Below, one piece after another: positions 34,077-41,745 of a DNA stretch of 64,000 nucleotides; within the stretch, counting starts at the first letter, position 1; each line of letters starts with the position of its first letter. This DNA comes from Bacillota bacterium (GTDB taxonomy: Bacteria; Bacillota; Clostridia; Christensenellales; UMGS416). The notes below the pieces were generated by a model. It was not told the origin of the DNA. It was given only the letters and a program-made list of their open reading frames with translations, and did not search any database. The translations under genes and the position numbers were made by a program. The stretch is taken from NCBI GenBank assembly GCA_023435705.1, contig JAEYRH010000008.1, forward strand, positions 62,001 to 126,000. The letters are read 5' to 3'.

Positions 34077-34448
34077 TTATCTCCCCTCCCCAACATGGGC
34101 CAGGCCTTGCCGGAACATAGCGCCAATATGGTCATCATCCAGAGAATAATAGACCACCTTGCCCTCCCGGCGGAATTTGACCAACCGGGCTTGCTTGAGC
34201 ACCCGCAACTGATGCGAGATGGCCGACTGCGTCATGCCAAGCAGCGCCGCAATGTCGCACACACACATCTCGGCAGCCTCCAGCGCGCAGAGGATCTTCA
34301 CACGCGTGGTGTCGCCAAACACCTTGAAAAGCTCCGCCAGGTCATAGAGGCTTTCCTCTGCAGGCATTGTGCCCTTCACTTGGTCAATCAGATCGGAGTG
34401 GATCACATTGCAGTCACAACGGTCCATCTCACGGGTTTCGTCAGGCAT
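34077..34448 (-). CDS. ArsR/SmtB family metal-responsive repressor (CadC-like)
   Basis: A 123-residue winged-helix repressor. An N-terminal CDCNVIH plus ELFK..GD.TRVKIL and MCVCDIA provide the Cys ligands of the CadC-type site (two in the N-terminal arm, two in helix 3 or equivalent); TQSAISHQLRVLKQA is the recognition helix. Binding Cd/Pb/Zn would release DNA and switch on the adjoining pump. The ATG at 34448 has GGAAGG 10 nt upstream. A TGATCA-gt-TGTTCA operator lies at 34484-34497. Confidence 0.92.
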   Translation of the reverse strand: MPDETREMDRCDCNVIHSDLIDQVKGTMPAEESLYDLAELFKVFGDTTRVKILCALEAAEMCVCDIAALLGMTQSAISHQLRVLKQARLVKFRREGKVVYYSLDDDHIGAMFRQGLAHVGEGR

Positions 34449-34475
34449 GTCGGCACCGCCTTCCAATATCTTGTA

Positions 34476-34497
34476 TGTTCATATGATCAGTTGTTCA
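34476..34497. promoter_or_regulatory. SmtB/CzrA-type operator of the metal efflux operon
   Basis: TGATCA-GT-TGTTCA (34484-34497), a 6-2-6 imperfect inverted repeat built on TGTTCA/TGAACA, the known SmtB/CzrA half-site, with one further TGTTCA at 34476-34481. It lies 28-50 nt before the repressor gene. Confidence 0.7.
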
Positions 34498-34566
34498 TTT
34501 GTTAATTGCATTATATGCTGATACAAAGAAAATGTCAACGAGATCCAATTAACAGACCTGGAAGAT

Positions 34567-35388
34567 TCACTTGAAGTTGTTCATCAGTTCAGCATAACGC
34601 TCTGTGGCGGCGGCGCTTGGCGCTCCCTTGCGACAGAAAGCAAGCTGCCGGAGCTTGGGGTTGGTCTCTTCCACCACCACCTGCCCAGCCACAAGCCTGG
34701 ATTGCAGATGCGAAAGGGCTTCCTGATAGCGGCGGTCACCCCTGGCGCTTTTGTAAAAGGACAGCACATAGACATAATAGAAGATGTTGTATTTCAAAAA
34801 GGGGTATTCCACCCGCAGGAACTGCTTGCCGATGCCGTAATGGCAAGGGCCCAGGGGCAGGCGGGTCTCCCAGTGCCGCAGCAGGAACTCCACCGCCCGG
34901 TCAAGCCGCTCCTCCCGGTTTGCCATGGCGGTGTAGCGGAAGGTGTCCAGGATCTCCAGCGTGGGGCCCGGATTGGAAAACTCCGTTTCCGGCCCGTGTC
35001 CGAAGAAAAACTTCTTGCAGCGCCAACCCCCATCCTCATGCTGGGTGTCCAGCAGGTGGCGGAAGGACGTTTGCACCCGCTCGTCTTCCGCAAGCCCCAG
35101 CCGGCACAGCAGCCGGACGGCTTGCGCAGTCTGGCAGGGGTATACCGATCCCGGGGCGATGGCAAACCGCCCGTCCTCCCGCCACTTTGCCAAAACAAGC
35201 TCCACAGCACCTTGCATGGCCGGGTCATCATGCCCCACGCCAAGCTCGCTCAGCAGGAAGGCGGCGTTGACCGTGCTGAAGGGATTGCCGGCATACACGC
35301 GGCCATCGGCGGTGGCCCAGAAATCGCCGCCGTTTGTGTGGCGGAGAGAGAGGATGTGGTCGATGTCGGGCTGATATACAGTATTCAT
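34567..35388 (-). CDS. prenyltransferase/squalene-oxidase-repeat (alpha-toroid) protein
   Basis: A 273-residue protein with alpha/alpha toroid repeats of the terpenoid cyclase/prenyltransferase fold: LLDTQHEDGGWRCK (QW-like), LAKWREDGRFA, and FPYPFLKYNIFY-like VEYPFLKYNIFYYVYVL. The catalytic DxDD of cyclases is not visible, so enzymatic terpene cyclisation is unlikely to be inferred. GGAGG lies before ATG at 35388. Family-level call only. Confidence 0.65.
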   Translation of the reverse strand: MNTVYQPDIDHILSLRHTNGGDFWATADGRVYAGNPFSTVNAAFLLSELGVGHDDPAMQGAVELVLAKWREDGRFAIAPGSVYPCQTAQAVRLLCRLGLAEDERVQTSFRHLLDTQHEDGGWRCKKFFFGHGPETEFSNPGPTLEILDTFRYTAMANREERLDRAVEFLLRHWETRLPLGPCHYGIGKQFLRVEYPFLKYNIFYYVYVLSFYKSARGDRRYQEALSHLQSRLVAGQVVVEETNPKLRQLAFCRKGAPSAAATERYAELMNNFK

Positions 35389-35403
35389 GCTAACCTCCAT
35401 GAA

Positions 35404-35494
35404 AATCCCCCCTGGCCTCTGTGGAGGGTATCCGTTGGAAATCCCCCCGTCGCCTGTGGGCGACACCCCCCTTATTAAGGGCGGGTAGAGAACG
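35404..35494. repeat. family A repeat, left copy beside the DUF559 remnant
   Basis: ATCCCCCCGTCGCC-tgtg-GGCGACACCCCCC, TTATTAA, GGGCGGGTAGAGA. Its end is the reverse complement of the start of the copy at 35874 (15 nt exact: TCTCTACCCGCCCTT). A second partial C-run unit lies at 35404-35440. Confidence 0.8.
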
Positions 35495-35499
35495 CACTA

Positions 35500-35827
35500 T
35501 CAGATTATTAATTGTAACTCTTGAACCTTTTTATCTATATCACAACAAACAGTGAAGAAATCGTTATGGACACGATCTGGTCTCATCATGTCCGATGCCC
35601 TGCTCTGTGTAATGTTGATTCCCGTCCAGTTCAATCCAAAGTCTACATTTGGAACAATAGAAGTCAAGAACGTAGCACTCAACAACCTTTTGTCGCAGGA
35701 ACCGAACCGGATAGCTTCGTAAGTATTGATACCAAAGCTTTTGTTCCTCTTCGGTCATTTCTCTTCTGAGCTTTTTCGCATTACCGATTACCTTGTTCAG
35801 ATATGGCTGATGCAGTGGCAGCTTCAT
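35500..35827 (-). pseudogene. DUF559 (Vsr-like) endonuclease, internally deleted and frameshifted
   Basis: The N-terminal two thirds are normal for the family: AKKLRREMTEEEQKLWYQYLR, VRFLRQKVVECYVLDFYCS and the catalytic-core RLWIELDGNQHY. After HDETRS the frame ends (CP stop at 35564). In another frame the family's C-terminal helix is readable (NDFFTVCCDIDKKVQELQ), but the roughly 20-residue strand between them, which in intact proteins carries the LGxxVxRFxNxEV motif, is missing. The gene is enclosed by inverted copies of repeat family A, suggesting a shared mobile origin. Confidence 0.75.
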
Positions 35828-35873
35828 ACGAATTGCCCCCCTAAGCAAGAAAGATCATATCTGTTTGATTACC

Positions 35874-35957
35874 CGCTCTCTACCCGCCCTTGTCGATGCC
35901 ATCAGGCATCGATTCAAGGGGGGGATGTCACCCGCCGGTGACAGGGGGGATTTCCTG
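35874..35957. repeat. family A repeat, right copy beside the DUF559 remnant
   Basis: TCTCTACCCGCCCTTGT, stem CGATGCC-atca-GGCATCG, ATTCAAGGGGGGGATGTC, stem GTCACC-cgcc-GGTGAC, AGGGGGGAT. It is the closest relative of the purL insertion: same boxes, different but still self-complementary stems. Confidence 0.82.
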
Positions 35958-35984
35958 CCACAGCAACGTCATTCAGACTCTAGC

Positions 35985-36017
35985 ACGGGCCGGGACGGAG
36001 CCCGGCCCCTACTGTAA
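35985..36017. repeat. family C hairpin
   Basis: CGGGCCGGGACGGAGCCCGG then CCCCTACTGTAA; differs at few positions from the copy at 55816. Confidence 0.65.
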
Positions 36018-36037
36018 GCAAGAGAGAACAACCTTCG

Positions 36038-36095
36038 CTTGCCCGCCCTTGTCATCGCGGAGCGATGATTCATCCCCCATACAGTCTTCGATGGC
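36038..36095. repeat. family A repeat, truncated copy
   Basis: CCCGCCCTTGT, stem CATCGC-gga-GCGATG, ATTCAtCCCCCAT; the second half is lost. Confidence 0.6.
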
Positions 36096-36178
36096 TGTCC
36101 TCTTTAGGTGTGAGGGGAGAAGGGTGCGATATCGCTGCGCATCATACCCAAAGACAAGTTAACTCAACCAATAAGATT

Positions 36179-36421
36179 TTATAGCTTAGAGACATCTTTA
36201 TCATCTAGATTTCTCTTGTAATCAATAATGATTTTATTGCACCTTATGCAACAGTACGCTAGGATACTTGCATACGAAAACGGTTCCCGATCTGCAAGAA
36301 AAATTGATCCCTTTTGATAAGGAGCCAAAACCAATTTAGCCTTCTTTGGTGTCCAAGCAAGCTCACTTTGGCTTTGTATCACGCCTATTTCCATTTCTCT
36401 TTTGCAAAACGGGCATTCCAT
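36179..36421 (-). CDS. PF20097/DUF6487-like zinc-ribbon protein
   Basis: An 80-residue protein with CPFC near the start and CCIRC near the end, likely one zinc site, plus the IQSQSELAWTPKK pattern of the PF20097 (DUF6487) family. AGGAGG lies 7 nt before ATG. Role unknown. Confidence 0.72.
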   Translation of the reverse strand: MECPFCKREMEIGVIQSQSELAWTPKKAKLVLAPYQKGSIFLADREPFSYASILAYCCIRCNKIIIDYKRNLDDKDVSKL

Positions 36422-36443
36422 ATGACTGCCTCCTATTCAAGCT

Positions 36444-37136
36444 TCACGCCCGCAGCAAAACTTCTCCCCCGCACACCTTTGCCGCCTCCACCGCGGCGCG
36501 GATTTCCTCGGCGCTGTGGCCGGCGGCTAGCACGCGGAAGCGGTCGGTGGGCTTATAGTCCGGTGGCACACGGTATGCTTGCAGCGCAAAGCGGCGGACG
36601 GGCTGGATCGAAAGTGCGATTTGCTCAATATCGGACACCGTGAGTTGGGGCAAAAATGTTGTGCGGCACTCCCAGGCGATGTTGGCCTGCCGGAGCAGGC
36701 CGAGAGTCTCAAACACGGCAGCGGGATCGGCACCCTGGCCGCAATACTCAATGTAGCGGCCCCAGGGGGCTTTCACATCCATGGCCACATAATCCAGCAG
36801 CTTCTTCTCCAGCAGCGCCTGCACCACATCGGGGTGGGAACCATTGGTATCCAGCTTGCACAGATAGCCGAGCGCCTTGATGCGGCCAATGAAATCAATG
36901 AGATCCGGCTGCAGCGTGGGCTCACCGCCGGTGACCACCACAGCCTCCAGCAGGCCCCGGCGTTTCTCCAGAAAATCCCAAACAGGCTCCTCCGGGATTA
37001 CCGGGGAGCCTGCGGAAATGATGCTTCGGTTGTGGCAGAAAAAACAGTCGTAATTGCAGCCGGCCAGAAAAGCCACCGCGGCAATCCTGCCGGGATAGTC
37101 CACGAACGAATTTCGGGTGAACCCGGCCAGTTTCAT
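36444..37136 (-). CDS. nrdG: anaerobic ribonucleoside-triphosphate reductase activating protein
   Basis: A 230-residue radical SAM enzyme. The 4Fe-4S/SAM motif CNYDCFFC (CxxxCxxC, about 28-35) and the SAM-binding VVTGGEPTLQ are clear. It makes the glycyl radical on NrdD. Translation is coupled to nrdD (3 nt between genes). It belongs to the longer NrdG type with a PflA-like N-terminus (FTRNSFVDYPGRIAAV). Confidence 0.93.
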   Translation of the reverse strand: MKLAGFTRNSFVDYPGRIAAVAFLAGCNYDCFFCHNRSIISAGSPVIPEEPVWDFLEKRRGLLEAVVVTGGEPTLQPDLIDFIGRIKALGYLCKLDTNGSHPDVVQALLEKKLLDYVAMDVKAPWGRYIEYCGQGADPAAVFETLGLLRQANIAWECRTTFLPQLTVSDIEQIALSIQPVRRFALQAYRVPPDYKPTDRFRVLAAGHSAEEIRAAVEAAKVCGGEVLLRA

Positions 37137-37139
37137 GGC

Positions 37140-39236
37140 TCAGACAAGCGCGTCGGCGTGGATTTCATACTTGCGCCGATCGGCGTACTCCTGGCGTTTG
37201 CCCCGGTTGTAGTTCTGCACCGGCCTCAAATAGCCGGTCACGCGAGACCACACCTCAGTCTCCGCGCCGCACTCGGGGCAGGCGAAGTGCTCGCCGGCCA
37301 CATAGCCGTGGGTGTTGCAGATGGAGAATGTGGGCGTGATGGAGATATAGGGCAGCTTGTAGTTGGTGAAGATCTTCTTGATCAGGCTCTTGCACACCTC
37401 GGTGTCATAAAGACGCTCGCCCAGGTAAAGGTGCAGCACCGTGCCGCCGGTGTAGCCGCTCTGCAGGCTGTCCTGCAGGTCCAGCGTCTCAAAGATGTCG
37501 TCGGTGTAGCCCACCGGCAGCTGAGTGGAGTTGGTGTAGTAAGGCGCATCGGCGGTGCCGGAGGCAATGATATCGGGATACTTCTGCTTATCGAGCAGCG
37601 CCAGGCGGTAGCTGGTGCCCTCGGCAGGGGTGGCCTCCAGGTTGTAGAAGTTTCCCGTCTCCTCCTGGATCTCCACGAGGATGCCGCGCATATATTCCAT
37701 CATGCGGTTGGCAAAGTCCTGCCCTTCGGGGCTCGTGATATCTTTGCCCATGAAGTTTTTGAGCGCTTCGTTCATGCCCACGATGCCGATCGTGTTGAAG
37801 TGGTTAAACCAGTAGCGGCCCGTCCTTGCTTTCACATCGCGCAGATAGTAGGCGGAATAGGGATAGAGACCCTTTTCGGTCTGGTCCTCGATGATCTTGC
37901 GCTTGATCTCAAGGCTGGCCTTGCCCAGGTGGATCATGCGCCACAGCCGGGCCTTGAACTCGCCCTCGGTCTTGGAAAGGTAGCCGATGCGGGGCAGGTT
38001 CACCGTGAACACGCCGATGCTGCCTGTCATGGGGTTACTGCCAAACAGGCCGCCGCCGCGCTTGCGAAGCTCGGTGGTGTCAAGCCGAAGGCGGCAGCAC
38101 ATCGAAACGGCGTCTTCCGGCGAAAGGTCCGAGGTGATGTAGTTGGAGAAATAGGGGATGCCGTATTTGCAGGTGATCTCCATGAAGCGGTTGACCACGT
38201 CGCTGTCCCAGTCGAAATCGCGGGTCACGTTGATCGTGGGGATCGGGAAGGTGAACACACGGCCCTTGCTGTCGCCCTCCAGCATCACATCGCAAAATGC
38301 CTTGTTGAAGATGTCCATCTCGGCCTGGAAGTCACCGTAGACAGCGTCTTTGTATTCCCCGCCGATGATCACAGCTTCGTTTTGCAGCATCTTCGGCACG
38401 ACAATGTCAAAGGTCAGGTTGGAGAAGGGGCATTGGAAGCCCACGCGGGTGGGCACGTTAATGTTGAACACAAACTCCTGGATGGCCTGCTTGACCTGCC
38501 AGTAGCTCAGGTTGTCAAAGCGGATGAAGGGCGCGCAGTAGGTATCGATGCTGCTCCAGGCCTGGGCCCCGGCTGTCTCGCCCTGGGTGGTGAACGTGGA
38601 GTTTACGATCTGGCCCAAAAAGCTTCTCAAATGTTTGGCCGGAGAGCTTTCCACCTTGCCGGACACGCCGCCGAAGCCGTCGCGCAGCAGCTGCCTCAAA
38701 TCCCAGCCTGCGCAATAGGGCCCGAAGAACCCCAGGTCGTGAAGGTGGCAGTCGCCGGAGGTGTGGGCGTCACGGATGTCATCGGGATAGATCTCGTGCA
38801 GCCAATACTGCTTGGTGAACGCCTCGCGGATGTAGTTATTCAGGCCGTTGATGCTGCGTTGGGTGTTGGCGTTTTCCTGAATGTTCCAATCCTTATCCTG
38901 AAGATAATCGGTAAACATATTGATCGTGGCGCCAATGAGCGCGTTCATCTCGCGGGCGCCCTTGCGCTTTTCGCGATAAAGGATGAAAGCTTTCGCCGTG
39001 CGGGCGTGGCCGTTTTCAATCAGCACCTTTTCCACAATGTCCTGAATGCCCTCCACCTCGGCCACGCCGTCGGGGTATTTGAAGGCGGCCACGTCAAGCA
39101 CCTGGGTGGCAAGCTCCTCTGCCCGGCTCAGGTCGTTACCGCCAACGGCGGTGGCCGCCTTGAAGATTGCCCAGGTGATCTTTTCCTTCTGGAAGGGCTC
39201 TGTGGATCCATTGCGCTTGCGGATGCTGTTGATCAT
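37140..39236 (-). CDS. nrdD: anaerobic ribonucleoside-triphosphate reductase (class III)
   Basis: A 698-residue glycyl-radical enzyme. An ATP-cone regulatory domain occupies about residues 1-90 (IRKRNGSTEPFQKEKI), followed by the ten-strand barrel. The C-terminus has a zinc site (CNTHG..CPECG) and the radical loop SRVTGYLRPV (Gly), then NYNRGKRQEYADR. It reduces NTPs without oxygen and is activated by NrdG. GGAGG precedes ATG. Two NrdR-type boxes 32 bp apart flank a TATAAT upstream. Confidence 0.95.
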   Translation of the reverse strand: MINSIRKRNGSTEPFQKEKITWAIFKAATAVGGNDLSRAEELATQVLDVAAFKYPDGVAEVEGIQDIVEKVLIENGHARTAKAFILYREKRKGAREMNALIGATINMFTDYLQDKDWNIQENANTQRSINGLNNYIREAFTKQYWLHEIYPDDIRDAHTSGDCHLHDLGFFGPYCAGWDLRQLLRDGFGGVSGKVESSPAKHLRSFLGQIVNSTFTTQGETAGAQAWSSIDTYCAPFIRFDNLSYWQVKQAIQEFVFNINVPTRVGFQCPFSNLTFDIVVPKMLQNEAVIIGGEYKDAVYGDFQAEMDIFNKAFCDVMLEGDSKGRVFTFPIPTINVTRDFDWDSDVVNRFMEITCKYGIPYFSNYITSDLSPEDAVSMCCRLRLDTTELRKRGGGLFGSNPMTGSIGVFTVNLPRIGYLSKTEGEFKARLWRMIHLGKASLEIKRKIIEDQTEKGLYPYSAYYLRDVKARTGRYWFNHFNTIGIVGMNEALKNFMGKDITSPEGQDFANRMMEYMRGILVEIQEETGNFYNLEATPAEGTSYRLALLDKQKYPDIIASGTADAPYYTNSTQLPVGYTDDIFETLDLQDSLQSGYTGGTVLHLYLGERLYDTEVCKSLIKKIFTNYKLPYISITPTFSICNTHGYVAGEHFACPECGAETEVWSRVTGYLRPVQNYNRGKRQEYADRRKYEIHADALV

Positions 39237-39324
39237 GTGTGGCCTCCTTGCCCATTTTGGGGTTTCTCCACTGTGATGCGCGCCTGGCGCTTTGCCTCCT
39301 GGAAAGAGAACACCCAGTGCCGAT

Positions 39325-39372
39325 ACACAAGGTGTTGTGGGGTTATTATACTACTGATACAAGATCATGTAT
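39325..39372 (-). promoter_or_regulatory. paired NrdR boxes and promoter of nrdDG
   Basis: Box 1 ACACAAGGTGTTGTGG (39325-39340) matches ACACwATATATwGTGT at about 12 of 16 positions; box 2 ATACAAGATCATGTAT (39357-39372) is a near-perfect palindrome. Centres are 32 bp apart, the spacing known for NrdR pairs. A minus-strand TATAAT lies between (39349-39344). Confidence 0.7.
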
Positions 39373-39434
39373 AGATGGAAATTCTTGTTGATTTCCGGAT
39401 AAACAGCGCGAAGGCGGGATAGCGGTGAGCCGGA

Positions 39435-39926
39435 TCATGTGCCGGCGATCATCAGGATCAATGAAATCGTGACCAGCAGCATGAACGCATACATGAGCCA
39501 CGAGCCGGAGCGGGCATTGCCTTCCTGTCGCTCCACCATGCGGTCCAGGTCGTTGATGCGGTCAATATAGATGTCCGCTGTGGCGGTGGCCGCCGCCGGG
39601 TCGTTGAGCTCCGCAGCCTTCAGCAGCTTGTTCACGTCGGCCCGCACCAGACCCTTATGGGATGCTGCAATGATCAGAAACGCCGCACCGGCAAAAAACG
39701 CCCCCATTGCCACGAACGCAATGATGGCTGACGCCGTGACATGACCTGCCGCCGCCACATAGGTATACACCCAGACACCAAAAGCCAGCGCCACCAGGCT
39801 GAAGATCGGCAGCATGCCGGTGGCTCGGGCGCGGCTCTTGTCCAGAGCATCCAGGCGGATCGAATACTCGGTGAGAAGGGCGGTGAAGAACTGGCCGGCC
39901 TTCTGCCCATTGTCAATGAATTGCAT
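39435..39926 (-). CDS. hypothetical membrane protein
   Basis: A 163-residue protein with three hydrophobic segments (about 38-60, 66-88, 143-162) and a helical charged N-terminus and middle (LNDPAAATATADIYIDRINDLDRMVERQ). AGGAGG precedes ATG. No domain recognised. Confidence 0.7.
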   Translation of the reverse strand: MQFIDNGQKAGQFFTALLTEYSIRLDALDKSRARATGMLPIFSLVALAFGVWVYTYVAAAGHVTASAIIAFVAMGAFFAGAAFLIIAASHKGLVRADVNKLLKAAELNDPAAATATADIYIDRINDLDRMVERQEGNARSGSWLMYAFMLLVTISLILMIAGT

Positions 39927-40384
39927 GGGTTGTCCCTCCTAATATATAACGGTGTGTGTTGGCAAAACTTAACAGGCAATCACAACCTATTGTGTTTTTC
40001 AGTAACCAGAAACGCAACCGGCTGAGGGTGCACCCAGTCGCGTGGCAGCGGGCCCCTTGTGCCGGGCAGGGCTGCCCTCCAATTATAGCCCCATTGTGCG
40101 CAAGGAACAACATGAAAAGATGCCAGTATACAGAGACATATCATTCTTACCCTTTGGCTGCGGCGAATCAGCCGCGCGGAATTGATTACCTGCGCATTGG
40201 GCATGGCATGGCCGTGCTAAAAGTCAATTCTGCTACACATGATACCAATTGGCGCTATGTGCATGCTCCTGGAAAAGACATGGGCAAAGCCGAAATGAAG
40301 CACTTGGCTGAACACAAACCTGATGTTCGCAAGCGGCAATTTGTTGTATAATATTGGGCATTGGCAATGGATTGGAGCAATACT
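39927..40384. other. intergenic region before the S41 protease
   Basis: About 460 nt between divergent genes. A frame from ATG 40111 to 40351 (80 codons, AGGA upstream) is possible but its sequence resembles nothing known. TATAAT at 40347-40352 is the likely -10 of the protease gene, in a context (AAGCGGCAATTT..TATAATATTGG) like that at 22622-22650. Confidence 0.45.
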
Positions 40385-41635
40385 ATGGTCAAGAAAAGTT
40401 CAGCCTTTATCGCCTGCGCCATCGTGTTTGTGTTTACGGCGGCAACCGTTTGCATCCTGACGATCGCGGGTTACTCTCTTTTTATGGTGAACAGCGGGCG
40501 GCTGCAAAACACACAGCAGGAGCCACAGCCCACTGTGGCAGCCGGCAACTACAGCCGTCTGGATGAAATCCGTGGCGTGTTCCACAACGACGCGCTCACC
40601 GACGTGACCGACGAAACGCTGCTGGACGGCGCCGCAAAGGGCATGGCCTGGGGCTCGGGAGATGTCTACAGCGAGTTTTTCACCGCCGAGGAGTTTAAAA
40701 GCTTCCAGCAGGAGGAGGAAGGCTCCTACGTGGGCATCGGCGTGGCGGTGAATGTGGACCAGGAAGACAAGCTGATCACCGCAGTGACGGTGTATAAGGG
40801 CTCGCCGGCGGAAAAGGGCGGCATGCTGCCCGGTGACAAAATTATCATCGTGAACGGCGAGGAAGTGGCGGGCCTGAGCCTGGAGCAGACGGTGAAGCTG
40901 GTGCGCGGCGAAGCCGGCACCGAAGTGGTGATCACGGTGCTGCGCGGTTCAGACCAGGTGGAGCTCAAAATGACCCGCGCCGAAGTGATCATGAACCGCA
41001 CTGAGTGGGCAATGCTGGACAATGGCATGGGCTACATCAAGATCCTCGAGTTCAACGGCAACGCCGCCACGCTATTTGACAAAGCGATCAAGGAGCTGAA
41101 GGCGCAGGGCATGAAAGGCCTGATCCTGGACCTGCGCAACAACCCAGGCGGCAGCCTGGATGTGGTGGCTCCCATCGCCGATGAGCTTTTCCCCGCCGGC
41201 CCCATCATCACGATGGTGGACCGTGACGGCAAGGAAGTGCCCCGCAGCCGCATCATGTCTGACAACGGCTACCTGAACCTGCCGATGGTGGTACTGGTGA
41301 ACAAAAACAGCGCCAGCGCCTCGGAGCTGCTCTCCGGCGGCATACAGGACTACAAGGTGGGCAAGCTGATTGGTGTGACGACCTACGGCAAGGGCGTGGC
41401 CCAGAGCTTCCGCCAACTCAAAGACGGCACCTGGCTCAAATACACCTCAAACAAATATCTGACCGGCGGCGGCCGCTGCCCGCAGGACACGGGCTTCACG
41501 CCGGACGTGGTGGTGGAGCTGGACGACGCAGCCAAGGAAAACCCCACGATCTATTCCCAGACCCCGCCAACCAGCGTGGACAACCAGTTCATGCGGGCGG
41601 TGAACGAGCTGGCGAAGATGATGCAGGGGCAGTAA
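40385..41635 (+). CDS. S41 family C-terminal processing peptidase
   Basis: A 416-residue CtpA-type serine protease, anchored or exported by an N-terminal hydrophobic segment (about 8-30). A PDZ domain (about 115-205, YVGIGVAV..GMLPGDKIIIVNG) binds substrate C-termini. The catalytic domain carries NNPGGSLD, Ser in NSASASE (about 309) and Lys in TYGKG (about 334), the Ser-Lys dyad. Acts outside the membrane on misfolded or tagged proteins. The start at 40385 has GGAG 7 nt upstream. Family D repeat follows the stop. Confidence 0.93.
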   Translation: MVKKSSAFIACAIVFVFTAATVCILTIAGYSLFMVNSGRLQNTQQEPQPTVAAGNYSRLDEIRGVFHNDALTDVTDETLLDGAAKGMAWGSGDVYSEFFTAEEFKSFQQEEEGSYVGIGVAVNVDQEDKLITAVTVYKGSPAEKGGMLPGDKIIIVNGEEVAGLSLEQTVKLVRGEAGTEVVITVLRGSDQVELKMTRAEVIMNRTEWAMLDNGMGYIKILEFNGNAATLFDKAIKELKAQGMKGLILDLRNNPGGSLDVVAPIADELFPAGPIITMVDRDGKEVPRSRIMSDNGYLNLPMVVLVNKNSASASELLSGGIQDYKVGKLIGVTTYGKGVAQSFRQLKDGTWLKYTSNKYLTGGGRCPQDTGFTPDVVVELDDAAKENPTIYSQTPPTSVDNQFMRAVNELAKMMQGQ

Positions 41636-41647
41636 GCAGCAGTCAGG
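41631..41647. repeat. family D heptad repeat, degenerate, over the protease stop
   Basis: AGTAAGCAGCAGTCAGG begins in the last codons and TAA stop of the S41 gene; same start GTAAGCAG as at 29727. Confidence 0.45.
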
Positions 41648-41702
41648 ACACTCCTTCCGTCTGCTGTGGCCGACACCTCCCTCAGAGAGGGAGGTAGGGA
41701 GT
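41648..41702. repeat. family A repeat
   Basis: CCGTCTGC-tgt-GGCCGACACCTCCCTC-aga-GAGGGAGGTAGGGAG; degenerate first stem, same box order in reverse orientation to the purL copy. Confidence 0.6.
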
Positions 41703-41745
41703 TGCCCTCTTCGGTTGAAAAAAGTAATGTATGCAGGAGTATTGT

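Larger units (their letters stand above)
35849..36178. other. repeat-filled intergenic region
   Basis: 330 nt without a gene, holding the family A copies at 35874 and 36038 and the family C hairpin at 35985. Confidence 0.6.

Noticed and set aside
36579..39374. 931-codon open frame on the plus strand opposite nrdG-nrdD
   Set aside because: It is antisense to two clearly identified enzymes; the His/Val/Ala/Gly-rich translation has no domain and reflects GC-rich codon positions.
39956..40351. Plus-strand frame in the gap before the S41 protease gene
   Set aside because: No clear ribosome site for the long form, no recognised domain, and it overlaps the predicted -10 of the next gene; only mentioned as a weak possibility from 40111.
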